Shown here in pieces: positions 17,961 through 25,035 of a stretch of DNA of 64,000 nt (position 1 is its first letter; the number at the start of each line of letters is the position of its first letter). This stretch comes from Schlesneria paludicola DSM 18645 (GTDB taxonomy: Bacteria; Planctomycetota; Planctomycetia; Planctomycetales; Planctomycetaceae). The translations under genes and the position numbers were made by a program. The notes beneath the pieces were generated by a model. It saw only the letters and a program-made list of their open reading frames with translations. It was not told where the DNA came from and did not search any database. The stretch is taken from the NCBI GenBank assembly GCA_945876035.1, contig CAMCMU010000013.1, positions 1 through 64,000 of the forward strand, in the 5' to 3' direction.

Positions 17961-18482
17961 CTAGGAATTCTGAACCCGATTCGGATGTAGAAATTCGGGT
18001 AGAGGAATCGGCTGCTGGGCCTGATGAGTATGGTTCGGGCCAGAGAATAGTTTCAATTTATCCAACATGTGCCGAGCCAATGCATTTTTCGGCAGCATTC
18101 GCTTAACGGCTAATTTTAGGATATCCGTCGGTTTTTTGGACCACAAATCGATGGCACTGATGTGGCGTTGCCCCCCAGGCCAACCGGTATACCAAGTATA
18201 TGTTTTTTGGGCCATTTTCTTGGTGTAGTTTTCATTTTCGTCATGTTTAATCGGCCGTCCGCTGAATCGCACCTTATCAGCATTGATCACAACCACAAAA
18301 TCGCCGGTGTCAACATGCGGAGTGTACTCGGGCTTGTGTTTTCCCATTAAAATGGTGGCAAGCTTTGTGGCTAGGTGACCGACGACTAAATCGCTGGCAT
18401 CGACCACGAACCATTGTGGCTCACAGCGGCCACCATGGACTTTGTCGGCAGCTTTCATAAAAGTTGTTTGCGGAGCAATCAC
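17961..18482 (-). CDS. rplM: 50S ribosomal protein L13
   Basis: This 173-residue protein is L13, a large-subunit assembly protein. Conserved blocks are WFVVDASDLVVGHLATKLA, GKHKPEYTPHVDTGDFVVV, YTKKMAQKTYTWYTGWPGG and AVKRMLPKNALAR. A 23-residue N-terminal and a roughly 30-residue C-terminal extension make it longer than the usual 142 residues. The GTG start at 18482 is supported by GGAAGG eight bases upstream; the ATG eight codons later has no such site. It is the first gene of the conserved rplM-rpsI operon. Confidence 0.97.
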   Translation of the reverse strand: MIAPQTTFMKAADKVHGGRCEPQWFVVDASDLVVGHLATKLATILMGKHKPEYTPHVDTGDFVVVINADKVRFSGRPIKHDENENYTKKMAQKTYTWYTGWPGGQRHISAIDLWSKKPTDILKLAVKRMLPKNALARHMLDKLKLFSGPNHTHQAQQPIPLPEFLHPNRVQNS

Positions 18483-18663
18483 GTTATCAGCCTTCCGTCG
18501 ATACTGGCAAAATTCGCTACATGTTGCATTTTGGAAATGACCTGCAACGTCGTGGATTCGGGTCTTTCTTTAAATCTGAAACAAGGTATGACACGCCTGC
18601 CGCAGAACGTGCAGGGTAACGAGTGCGATTCGGTCGTTCAACTCCAGCTGAAAAAAATGCGTG

Positions 18664-18699
18664 AAAAAGAGCCTCGGGTTGAGTTTGTGACAGACGAGG
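18664..18699 (-). terminator. Weak intrinsic terminator after the DUF6580 gene
   Basis: On the minus strand CCTCG and CGAGG pair across an 18-base loop and are followed by CTCTTTTTC. The stem is short. It lies just after the last gene of the cobalamin-riboswitch unit. Confidence 0.4.
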
Positions 18700-18704
18700 G
18701 ACCC

Positions 18705-19331
18705 TTATTGTACCGGTTCAGCAGCCAACTCCCCGAGTGAGTGTTCACAGTTCTTGGATGCGTAGACGCCCAAGGGCCCGAAAATCAACAAAACGTAGGC
18801 GAGAGTGCTGACTGATGCGTTGCGAAAGAATGGCAATGCTGCGGTATAGCATTCCAGAACCCCCGCTATGGTTCGAGGATAGATTGGGGCTGTTCCGTAA
18901 ACACAGAGGATGTTTGACACCAAAAAAAAGAATATTTCGAAACCAAGACCCAGGCACACGCCCCGGAGAAGTAAATCGCGAGGCTTGCAACAGCGAAGCC
19001 ATGAGCCCATCCCGGCAGCAGCAGAGTAGCTAACGTAGGGTAGCCACCAAGTATCGGCGGGGAAGGCCCAATCCCAGTGTCCCGAAAGGACCCCGATACC
19101 GATATTGCTGAGCAGCAGGGCCCCAAGAGGCAGGAGCATGGCAAGCCGTCGATCAACAAAACAGACGCCACTCATCAGGCAAATCGCTGTCAGCGGAGAA
19201 AAATTCCACGGATAGAAGATGATGGTTCGGTCGTATTCAATATCGCAATTGGACAAGCCGTAGGGGAGCAGACGCATCGCCACCGCGTAGGCAAGTAGCG
19301 TCAGCAGTAAAATCGGTTTGGATTGCGGCAT
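18705..19331 (-). CDS. DUF6580-family integral membrane protein, candidate transporter S-component
   Basis: This 208-residue protein has six predicted membrane segments and matches the DUF6580 pattern: FYPWNFSPLTAICLMSG, VDRRLAMLLPLGALLLSNIG and a later VSYSAAAGMGSWL. The small size, hydrophobicity and N-terminal motif recall substrate-binding S-components of energy-coupling-factor transporters. ATG 19331 is preceded by GAGGAACACA and is preferred over the upstream in-frame start at 19358. It is the last gene of the unit controlled by the cobalamin riboswitch at 21.5 kb, so a role in corrinoid, cobalt or precursor uptake is a reasonable inference. No ECF ATPase or T-component is in the window. 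Confidence 0.8.
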   Translation of the reverse strand: MPQSKPILLLTLLAYAVAMRLLPYGLSNCDIEYDRTIIFYPWNFSPLTAICLMSGVCFVDRRLAMLLPLGALLLSNIGIGVLSGHWDWAFPADTWWLPYVSYSAAAGMGSWLRCCKPRDLLLRGVCLGLGFEIFFFLVSNILCVYGTAPIYPRTIAGVLECYTAALPFFRNASVSTLAYVLLIFGPLGVYASKNCEHSLGELAAEPVQ

Positions 19332-19536
19332 TGTGTTCCTCGTTAAAAAGCTCAACACGTCAGGGTGGCGTTGTTGACAAAGCCGGGTTACGCCGAAACG
19401 GACTTAGTGATCAACCAAACGAGAGTCTGCGTCTTTTGTCCTTCAAACGTTGCGGGTCAATGACAGCAGCCGAACATGAATAAAACCAGATTCAGGCCGC
19501 GTGGGCATCCCCATCACTGCGTGACCGTCCGTGGGA

Positions 19537-19890
19537 CTACTTTTTTTCTAGAGGGCCATTGAAGGTCATCAACGTTTTGTGCATCGAGCAGATCCGGGCT
19601 GAGGGGTTATGTTGAAGAATTTGCCACGAGGGGCACGATTTCCATGCATGGCATGTCTCGCAGTACAGTCCTGGCAGCAGTGTCAGCCGTCCGGTCTCGG
19701 GGTTCTTTTCAGGAGAGACCTTGGAGCGGAGAGAAAATGCCGCCCCGGTTTCACTGCAAACATAGATCACTTCCTGACGCTCGTCGTTTTGCGATTGCAA
19801 CAAGCGAACCCCCGAGAATGCGGGAAAAAGCAGTCGACCTGCAATGAGGAGAAGAGCCAATGACAGCCACAGACGATAACCCCCAATCAT
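19537..19890 (-). CDS. Small membrane-anchored Cys-rich protein, unknown function
   Basis: This 117-residue protein has one N-terminal membrane segment (LWLSLALLLIAGRLLFPAF) and a soluble domain carrying conserved-looking metal- or redox-type residues. These are a Cys in VIYVCSETG, the pair in YCETCHAWKSCPSW and an isolated CSMHK near the end. The topology suggests that the domain faces outside the cytoplasm. ATG 19890 with AAGGAAC upstream is chosen over the longer frame from 20004. It sits between the DUF1559 pseudopilin and DUF6580 genes downstream of a cobalamin riboswitch, so it may help bind a corrinoid or metal. I do not recognise a family. Confidence 0.75.
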   Translation of the reverse strand: MIGGYRLWLSLALLLIAGRLLFPAFSGVRLLQSQNDERQEVIYVCSETGAAFSLRSKVSPEKNPETGRLTLLPGLYCETCHAWKSCPSWQILQHNPSARICSMHKTLMTFNGPLEKK

Positions 19891-20270
19891 GAGATGGTTC
19901 CTTAGAAAATAAAACGTGTTACTGAGGATGTGTTTACTCAGGGGGATCAGGTTCGGCAAACGGTCCACGGTGAATCGCTGTCCGGCGCCGAAAACCGGGT
20001 TCACGAAAACGGTCTACGAACCGAACTTTCGACACATGTGCCCGAGTCTTGCTGTGGCGACCATGGTCACGGCTTGGTGCGGCCGTCTCTTCACGACAAT
20101 TGCACCAAGCCTCGACAAAAGATTGACACTGCGGCCTGCCGCCCCACTTCTTTTCCCGCAGCTCTTTGGCCGTGACTCACCGAAATCTTCAGCCGAGGAG
20201 TTCTGGTTGCTTCGGCTTTGCGAAACAAGTGGCGAGGGCTTTTGAGCGGCTTCCGACGGGGGACTGAGCC
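19891..20270. other. Gap inside the riboswitch-controlled unit
   Basis: These 380 bases separate the pseudopilin gene from the small Cys-rich gene. Two minus-strand frames are open. One starts at GTG 20277, overlaps the pseudopilin stop by seven bases and ends at 20014. The other runs from 20176 to 19934 without a usual start codon but is gene-like in content (KKWGGRPQCQSFVEAWCNC, then DHGRHSKTRAH). One of them, or a frame-shifted combination, may be a further small gene, but neither has a ribosome binding site. Confidence 0.35.
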
Positions 20271-21278
20271 TCACCACGCGCTGTTGTGCGAGTCGCTGTC
20301 GATGATGAGGAACAAGTCATAGACTTCGTCTTGCTTGGCCGGATCACTAAGATTTCCGTCGCTCACGTAGCCCAGTCGTTTTTCTTCGATACGGTCGGCT
20401 TGTGCGGAGCTGATGAAGTTTTGGCCTGGGACCTCAATTTTATAGGCACGATTTCGTGAATCGACATGACCGTCCACATAGGCAACGTTTGCTGTGTTGA
20501 AGTGCCGAAAATGAATGTTAGGAAAATTTTCGCTCGGCGGCTCAAGTAGCCAAGCCTCCTGAAAATTCAAAGAAAAATCGACTTGAGCGCTGTCGGCAAA
20601 GAGCAGCGTGTTTGTCATTTGCATGACATCCCGCATCCTGCGAAACTTCGTGATTGGCGTGACGTTTGGCCAATCCGAGTAATCATAGTCGATGCCATAG
20701 CCGAGATAGCGTCCATTGAATCCGTAGGCGCTCGACATTTTTCCAAACCGAACGATATCCAGTTGCGATTCATCAAAAGTCGAGCACTGAAACAAGGAGC
20801 GATTCGTTTCCACGTACGGTGCGAGCGGGCTCGCCGAAAAGTCGAGCTGTTCGGCAGGATTTGGTTCGTCATAGTTTACGTTGCCGAACCAAAACCGTGC
20901 CTGACCGATCGAAGGATAGGCCGCAGCGTTGGCGATGAATTTCGCATCATCGATTCGATAGGGCATTAACTGCCCGTAGTAGGTCTCCGCATAGTTGTGG
21001 AATGCGAGTGCCAGTTGTCGGAGATTGTTTTTGCACTGAGTTCGACGAGCGGCCTCCCGCGCTTGTTGAACGGCGGGTAACAATAGCGCAACCAGCACGG
21101 CGATGATTGCGATCACCACCAGCAACTCAATCAGAGTGAATCCACGGTGACTCAAATGACGGCTCTGGCTCAGTCGTCGGAGACAGATTCCGGGGTCGGC
21201 CTCCGACTCCATCGACCGACTCGGGGTTGAGCTGGGGATCGGGGTTGAGCTGGGGACAGGAACAAGCACATCGCGCAT
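20271..21278 (-). CDS. DUF1559 pseudopilin-like exported protein
   Basis: This 335-residue protein has a type IV prepilin-like N-methylation motif ([20 protein letters not shown]) after an unusually long Pro/Ser-rich leader of about 45 residues. The planctomycete pattern [19 protein letters not shown] and the C-terminal H-x9-DG motif ([15 protein letters not shown]) identify DUF1559. A prepilin peptidase would cleave after the Gly, leaving the protein anchored by its hydrophobic helix. The start is set by GGAG seven bases before ATG 21278. The gene lies 130 bases downstream of an intrinsic terminator that follows a cobalamin riboswitch, and is first in that unit. Planctomycete genomes have many DUF1559 paralogues of unknown function; B12 control suggests a link to corrinoid or cobalt acquisition for this one. 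Confidence 0.93.
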   Translation of the reverse strand: MRDVLVPVPSSTPIPSSTPSRSMESEADPGICLRRLSQSRHLSHRGFTLIELLVVIAIIAVLVALLLPAVQQAREAARRTQCKNNLRQLALAFHNYAETYYGQLMPYRIDDAKFIANAAAYPSIGQARFWFGNVNYDEPNPAEQLDFSASPLAPYVETNRSLFQCSTFDESQLDIVRFGKMSSAYGFNGRYLGYGIDYDYSDWPNVTPITKFRRMRDVMQMTNTLLFADSAQVDFSLNFQEAWLLEPPSENFPNIHFRHFNTANVAYVDGHVDSRNRAYKIEVPGQNFISSAQADRIEEKRLGYVSDGNLSDPAKQDEVYDLFLIIDSDSHNSAW

Positions 21279-21410
21279 GACAATTCTCCGTTGTCGACAC
21301 AAACCACGGAAACGCTGCCACAAAACTCGGCCTGATCCAACGCACGAGAAGACTTCTCACAAAAGGAATTCCGTCGCTGAATCCCTCTTGCTCAAGTATC
21401 ACGCTGACGA

Positions 21411-21446
21411 AAGAAAACAGCGGAGTCTCGTCCGAAGCGAGAACCG
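21411..21446 (-). terminator. Intrinsic terminator of the cobalamin riboswitch
   Basis: On the minus strand CGG-T-TCTCG pairs with CGAGA-CT-CCG around CTTCGGA, followed by a T-rich TGTTTTCTTT. It lies between the riboswitch and the pseudopilin gene, as expected for control by premature termination. Confidence 0.65.
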
Positions 21447-21465
21447 TAGAAAAAACTCAATCGAC

Positions 21466-21640
21466 ATCTGGGCAGGTCTTCTGGCTTCCGGATCGATCTA
21501 ATAGCCGCGCCTTCCCGAAGTTTGACTTCAGTGGCGTTTGCAGCGTTCGTCCCCGGTTACAGCGGCGGGACCGCAACGGATTCGCACCGTCTTCCCTATT
21601 CTCTCTCGGCAACACGCCTAGAGCACCCATGTCGTGAGTC
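21466..21640 (-). ncRNA. Cobalamin (AdoCbl-type) riboswitch
   Basis: The minus strand shows the conserved elements in the right order. These are GGGTGCTCTAGGCGTGTTGC (5' part), ATAGGGAAGACGGTGCGAATC, the core GGTCCCGCCGCTGTAACC, GCCACTG, GGGAAGGCG and, at 21487-21471, the 3' B12 box AAGCCAGAAGACCTGCC, which fits the published B12-box consensus. Binding of adenosylcobalamin is expected to favour the terminator 20 bases downstream and switch off the pseudopilin, Cys-rich and DUF6580 genes. Confidence 0.95.
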
Positions 21641-21642
21641 GA

Positions 21643-21670
21643 ATCCTAACGCTCAGAGATTGAATTGCAA
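21643..21670 (-). promoter_or_regulatory. Promoter of the riboswitch transcript
   Basis: On the minus strand TTGCAA (21670-21665), 16 bases, then TAGGAT (21648-21643) resembles a sigma70 promoter. The predicted start point falls just before the first conserved riboswitch element, which supports the assignment. Confidence 0.5.
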
Positions 21671-21720
21671 CAGCCGGTCCTGATTTTTAGCGATCAAGCC
21701 GGTGATGCTCTTTCGACGTT

Positions 21721-22107
21721 TCACGCCTTCGTGATGGAATTGGGAAGCCTGACAACTTTTCCCGAGTGATCAACGCAGGCAAGAGTACTGGTCCCCGAAG
21801 CCAAGAGCTGTTCACCTCGCAAAAGTTTGTAGCTGTGTTCGATCTTGACTGCGGAGACATTGTCAACTCGGGTGACGAGCGTCAATAAATCGTCGTAGCG
21901 GGCGGGGGCGTGATAGCTACATTGGAGGCGGACGACGACCAGAAACAAGCCCGCTGATTCCATGTCGCGATAGCAGCCCCCTTGGGCGCGTAGCAGTTCT
22001 GTTCGGCCCTGTTCAAAGTAATTCACGAACTGCGAGTGATGCAGGCAGCCCATGGCGTCGGTCTCGCAATAGCGGACTCGAACCGACAGAGTATGTTCAA
22101 TCATCAT
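21721..22107 (-). CDS. YbgC/4HBT-type acyl-CoA thioesterase
   Basis: This 128-residue protein has the hot-dog fold of 4-hydroxybenzoyl-CoA thioesterase-like enzymes. Evidence is RVRYCETDAMGCLHHSQFVNY with the catalytic Asp of the ETDxMG motif, FEQGRTELLRAQG, and YHAPARYDDLLTLVTRV. It probably hydrolyses short- or medium-chain or aromatic acyl-CoAs in the cytoplasm. The ATG at 22107 overlaps the stop of the upstream 58-residue gene (ATGA), which implies translational coupling and is preferred over GTG 22116. A paralogue lies at 43.6 kb. Confidence 0.9.
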   Translation of the reverse strand: MMIEHTLSVRVRYCETDAMGCLHHSQFVNYFEQGRTELLRAQGGCYRDMESAGLFLVVVRLQCSYHAPARYDDLLTLVTRVDNVSAVKIEHSYKLLRGEQLLASGTSTLACVDHSGKVVRLPNSITKA

Positions 22108-22280
22108 TGTCTCCACGTGAGATCATCCGTTTTGTCGAGTCTCTTCATCAATTGACGAATCGAGATCGTTTCTTTTGTGCGTGCAGTCAACAACAGGCTC
22201 CCGTTTTTTGACACAGCGGCACGGATCTTTGTTTGAAAGGGCGTCGCAACCGCGGTGACGCGGCATATCAAATTTCCCAT
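22104..22280 (-). CDS. Small 58-residue protein between queE and a thioesterase
   Basis: This short frame begins at ATG 22280 after a G-rich Shine-Dalgarno-like stretch (GGAGCGGGGGGA). It ends in an ATGA overlap with the thioesterase gene. The protein contains alternating hydrophobic residues and a basic C-terminal helix (MGNLICRVTAVATPFQT at the start, ISIRQLMKRLDKTDD near the end), without a membrane segment. An alternative Cys-rich frame over the same bases (22317-22123) lacks such coupling. I do not recognise the family. The spacing suggests an operon queE, this gene, thioesterase. Confidence 0.6.
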   Translation of the reverse strand: MGNLICRVTAVATPFQTKIRAAVSKNGSLLLTARTKETISIRQLMKRLDKTDDLTWRQ

Positions 22281-22371
22281 GGATCCCCCCGCTCCTCAAA
22301 CAATCCATCCGCTCCATTCAACAACACCAGATCTGTCACAATACGAATACGGAATCGCCAATGAGCAGCCA

Positions 22372-23130
22372 CTATGTTCCGCGAATATGTCCGAATAACT
22401 CGATGTGCCTTCGCGAGGAAAGTTGAAAGCCAAGATGGTCTGCGGCGGGGGCTAGCCATTTCGTTCGCTCGGCCAACTCGCGGGCGTCGATCCCCTGAGG
22501 CATCAGCCAGACTCGGTCTTTTGAAATCTGAGGGAGACCTCGCAGGTATTGGACGACCTCGTCCAAGTCCTCAGGCTGATCGACGACAAACTTAAGTTGA
22601 TATCTTGCCGACTCAATTAATTTTGCCACAACGCGATATCGCAGACGGTCACGCTCGTGTCGTTGTCGCCAACGGGAAGTGTCACGCGGAGTCGAATTGG
22701 TCAACTTGGGGCTGATTGACATCAGGTCGGCTTCCACAAGTCGAGAAACGGTCCCCGCTGTCTCCACGGTCACGATCCGCCCTGCCCTGCGGAGCGCTTG
22801 AGACAGGGGCACAATCTCGGGCTGAAGTAGCGGCTCACCGCCTGTGAGAACGACATGCTCACAGGCAATGTCCAGGACATCGCTCAAGATCTCTCGCCAA
22901 GGACGGAGTTCGCCTTGTGGTTTCCACGACGTATCAGGACTGTCACAAAACCAGCAACGTAAGTTACAGCCAGTCGTCCGCACGAAGATCGACGATGTTC
23001 CAGCGAACTCGCCCTCTCCTTGAATGGAATGAAATAACTCGGCAATTCGCACGTTGACAGACCCAAGCTCAGAGGATCTCTGGTGAGGGGCGTTCACATG
23101 TCGTCTGCCCCAATCGCATTTGTAATCCAA
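22372..23130 (-). CDS. queE: 7-carboxy-7-deazaguanine synthase (QueE, radical SAM)
   Basis: This protein of about 250 residues is a radical SAM enzyme that converts 6-carboxytetrahydropterin to 7-carboxy-7-deazaguanine in queuosine synthesis. AELFHSIQGEGEFAGTSSIF is the QueE N-terminal signature. CNLRCWFCDSPDT carries the CxxxCxxC cluster ligands, and LTGGEPLLQP and VETAGT follow. The start is uncertain: TTG 23130 gives the longest form, while GTG 23097 or GTG 23052 would be closer to typical QueE N-termini. None has a strong ribosome binding site. Other queuosine genes (queC, queD, queF) are not in view. Confidence 0.95.
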   Translation of the reverse strand: MDYKCDWGRRHVNAPHQRSSELGSVNVRIAELFHSIQGEGEFAGTSSIFVRTTGCNLRCWFCDSPDTSWKPQGELRPWREILSDVLDIACEHVVLTGGEPLLQPEIVPLSQALRRAGRIVTVETAGTVSRLVEADLMSISPKLTNSTPRDTSRWRQRHERDRLRYRVVAKLIESARYQLKFVVDQPEDLDEVVQYLRGLPQISKDRVWLMPQGIDARELAERTKWLAPAADHLGFQLSSRRHIELFGHIRGT

Positions 23131-23685
23131 TCATGCTGAGCCTAGCATCATTGAATTTCTGCTCGACGTTGTCACGTGGTAGTAACGCTCCGCCCGCTTG
23201 TATGTCAATCGGGAGCGATCACTTTTCGGGGCAGATTCCATCATTGCGGTTGGGCTCAATTCCAATAGTGATCTTGAGTCCAGAATACCGGTCGAGTTTC
23301 GTGACGGGGGATTGAACGCAGTAAATTCCGTGAGAAAAGGCCTCGATTTGAATCGGTAGACTTTGGTTTGGATGCTTGCGGCACTGTCTGTCTCTCACTG
23401 CGACCGAACCCGCAACGACGATGAGTTTTGATATTGTGAGTCGCAACGTCGTGAAGGATTACGACAGGAAGGGGCGTTTCTGGGGAGCCTTACGCCGGGA
23501 TTAAAGCAGACCTTTCGTTGACCAACCGGTTCCACGAATGAGCTCAGGCCACGTCCTGTCTCGTGATCGGCCGGCCGCTGGAATCGCCGAGTTGTTGTCG
23601 AGTTTGACGAAGCTCTGGGCATCTGACGATGCGCCGACTACGAAGGACATCTTTGGGGGTCGGTGTGTCGTCAGAGGCCGCTAAG
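23131..23685. other. Intergenic upstream of queE
   Basis: This stretch of 555 bases contains no well-supported gene. A minus-strand frame at 23446-23219 starts with TTG and reads smoothly (GIYCVQSPVTKLDRYSG) but has no ribosome binding site. It could be a remnant or a short gene. Confidence 0.35.
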
Positions 23686-23949
23686 TTATCGATTCCCTAA
23701 CGATTCGGTCCCAAGATTCCACGGTGTTGTTCTCGCGAATTCTTCAGCCTTCATGCCGAGTCCAGAAGCAACGCGAAAGATCTTCGCTGCCGACCTCAGG
23801 GGTATTGTTGTGCCTTGGGGTAATTTCTTGATCATCGCGGCATGCGAGAGGAGTGCTTCCAAGAGCATCGAATACCAATCCAACACGACCACCACGACGA
23901 GGCCACTCGATGCCATGATCGAATCGGCGCGTCTGGGCACGTTTTCCAC
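23686..23949 (-). CDS. Possible small protein coupled to the dioxygenase gene
   Basis: This 87-residue frame starts with a GTG that overlaps the stop of the phytanoyl-CoA dioxygenase-like gene (TAGTG), an arrangement typical of translational coupling. It contains a hydrophobic stretch (SSGLVVVVVLDWYSMLLEAL) and then a basic/amphipathic segment ending in NLGTESLGNR. An opposing plus-strand frame covers the same bases, so coding is not certain. No family is recognised. Confidence 0.45.
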   Translation of the reverse strand: MENVPRRADSIMASSGLVVVVVLDWYSMLLEALLSHAAMIKKLPQGTTIPLRSAAKIFRVASGLGMKAEEFARTTPWNLGTESLGNR

Positions 23950-24701
23950 TACGACTTCACTCCAAGGTGTTGATGTTGCAGAGTTAAAGTTTCCTGATAA
24001 CGAGCATACGCGTCTTCGTCACGGCGACAACTGACGCCCTGAAATACCATCGCGAAAGCTCGTCGGTGGCGATCTGATGTTCCATTGGGATCCGCTCGAT
24101 GAATAGTGTTACCGTGGTGCGCAACGACGTCACCCGGCTGAAGGTCCGTGATGACTTCATGGCACCGATCGGCATCGGAATAATCTGAAATTCCCTGCGA
24201 GAAACCGAGCACGGACGATTGGCTATGGGGGCGGATCGCTCGCAAATGCGATCCAGGGATGTAACGGACACAGCCATTCCGAGCGTCGACAGGATCGAGC
24301 GCCATCCAAAGTGTGACGACGTTGCTTGGGGTCAAACAGAAATAATAGTTGTCTTGATGTGCCGGTGTCGGTGCCTCGACGCCCGGTGGCTTGTTGAACC
24401 ATTCCGGCGACTCACATGACGCCGATTCTCCCACCAACGTTTCGGCAAGGGCTTTCCACTTCGGCTGCTCCGTATATCCCTTAAAAAATGGATCATTTTG
24501 CATATGCTGCATCTGTTTCAGTGTTAGGGGACGCGATTTATCAACATAAAAAGCGTCTGTCGATGGCAGGCCTGGCACGACCTCACGAACGTAGCGATCG
24601 AGTTCACGGTTCAGTTCAGAAAATTCATCGGCGGCGAGCAGTTGACGAACGATCACAAAGCCATCACGGTCAAATGCGGGTCGTAGGGACTCGAAATTCA
24701 A
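23949..24701 (-). CDS. Phytanoyl-CoA dioxygenase (PhyH) family protein
   Basis: This 250-residue protein is a non-heme Fe(II)/2-oxoglutarate-dependent oxygenase. DRDGFVIVRQLLAADEF is the typical N-terminus. The iron-binding triad is the His and Asp of PAHQDNYY plus the His of GNTIHRADPN. RHRRAFAMVFQG contains an Arg suited to binding 2-oxoglutarate. The start is TTG 24701, seven bases after AGGAG, which decides for it; the next in-frame ATG would remove the conserved N-terminus. The substrate is unknown, since the family includes ectoine and many secondary-metabolite hydroxylases. Confidence 0.92.
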   Translation of the reverse strand: MNFESLRPAFDRDGFVIVRQLLAADEFSELNRELDRYVREVVPGLPSTDAFYVDKSRPLTLKQMQHMQNDPFFKGYTEQPKWKALAETLVGESASCESPEWFNKPPGVEAPTPAHQDNYYFCLTPSNVVTLWMALDPVDARNGCVRYIPGSHLRAIRPHSQSSVLGFSQGISDYSDADRCHEVITDLQPGDVVAHHGNTIHRADPNGTSDRHRRAFAMVFQGVSCRRDEDAYARYQETLTLQHQHLGVKS

Positions 24702-24795
24702 GAAAATACTCCTGTCTGTCGGACCATAAATTCACAGGAGACCAGTCTTCCAATGGCTTGATGTCTCTGTGTAAGCGTAGGCTTGAGCCGATGAA

Positions 24796-25008
24796 TTAAT
24801 AGCAGGTTTCCGAGGCCTCTTCTAGCATGTTGCAACAGAAATCGATCGAAAAAGTATCCACAAAAATCTGGCCACGACGGGATTGACATCGAGACAGTTC
24901 TGCGGGGTTCTCATCACCACGTTTTGTGAACCATGCGTCGTCGAGGTGTGTGACGTCTGGCGGTCTCGCGGAGAAGCATGGTAAGACCCGGCCCGCCGCG
25001 GTTGACAC
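24796..25008 (-). CDS. Possible small protein downstream of the cytochrome c peroxidase
   Basis: A 70-residue frame runs from GTG 25008, 27 bases after the stop of the peroxidase gene, to a TAA at 24796. The text is protein-like (HLDDAWFTKRGDENPAELSR, then CCNMLEEASETCY with several Cys), but there is no clear ribosome binding site. It is listed as a candidate only. Confidence 0.3.
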   Translation of the reverse strand: MSTAAGRVLPCFSARPPDVTHLDDAWFTKRGDENPAELSRCQSRRGQIFVDTFSIDFCCNMLEEASETCY

Positions 25009-25035
25009 TCATGACGGACGCATCCCCCGCCCGAA

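Noticed and set aside
22123-22317. 64-codon Cys-rich frame between queE and the thioesterase
   Set aside because: The alternative frame over the same bases has a better ribosome binding site and an ATGA overlap with the thioesterase.
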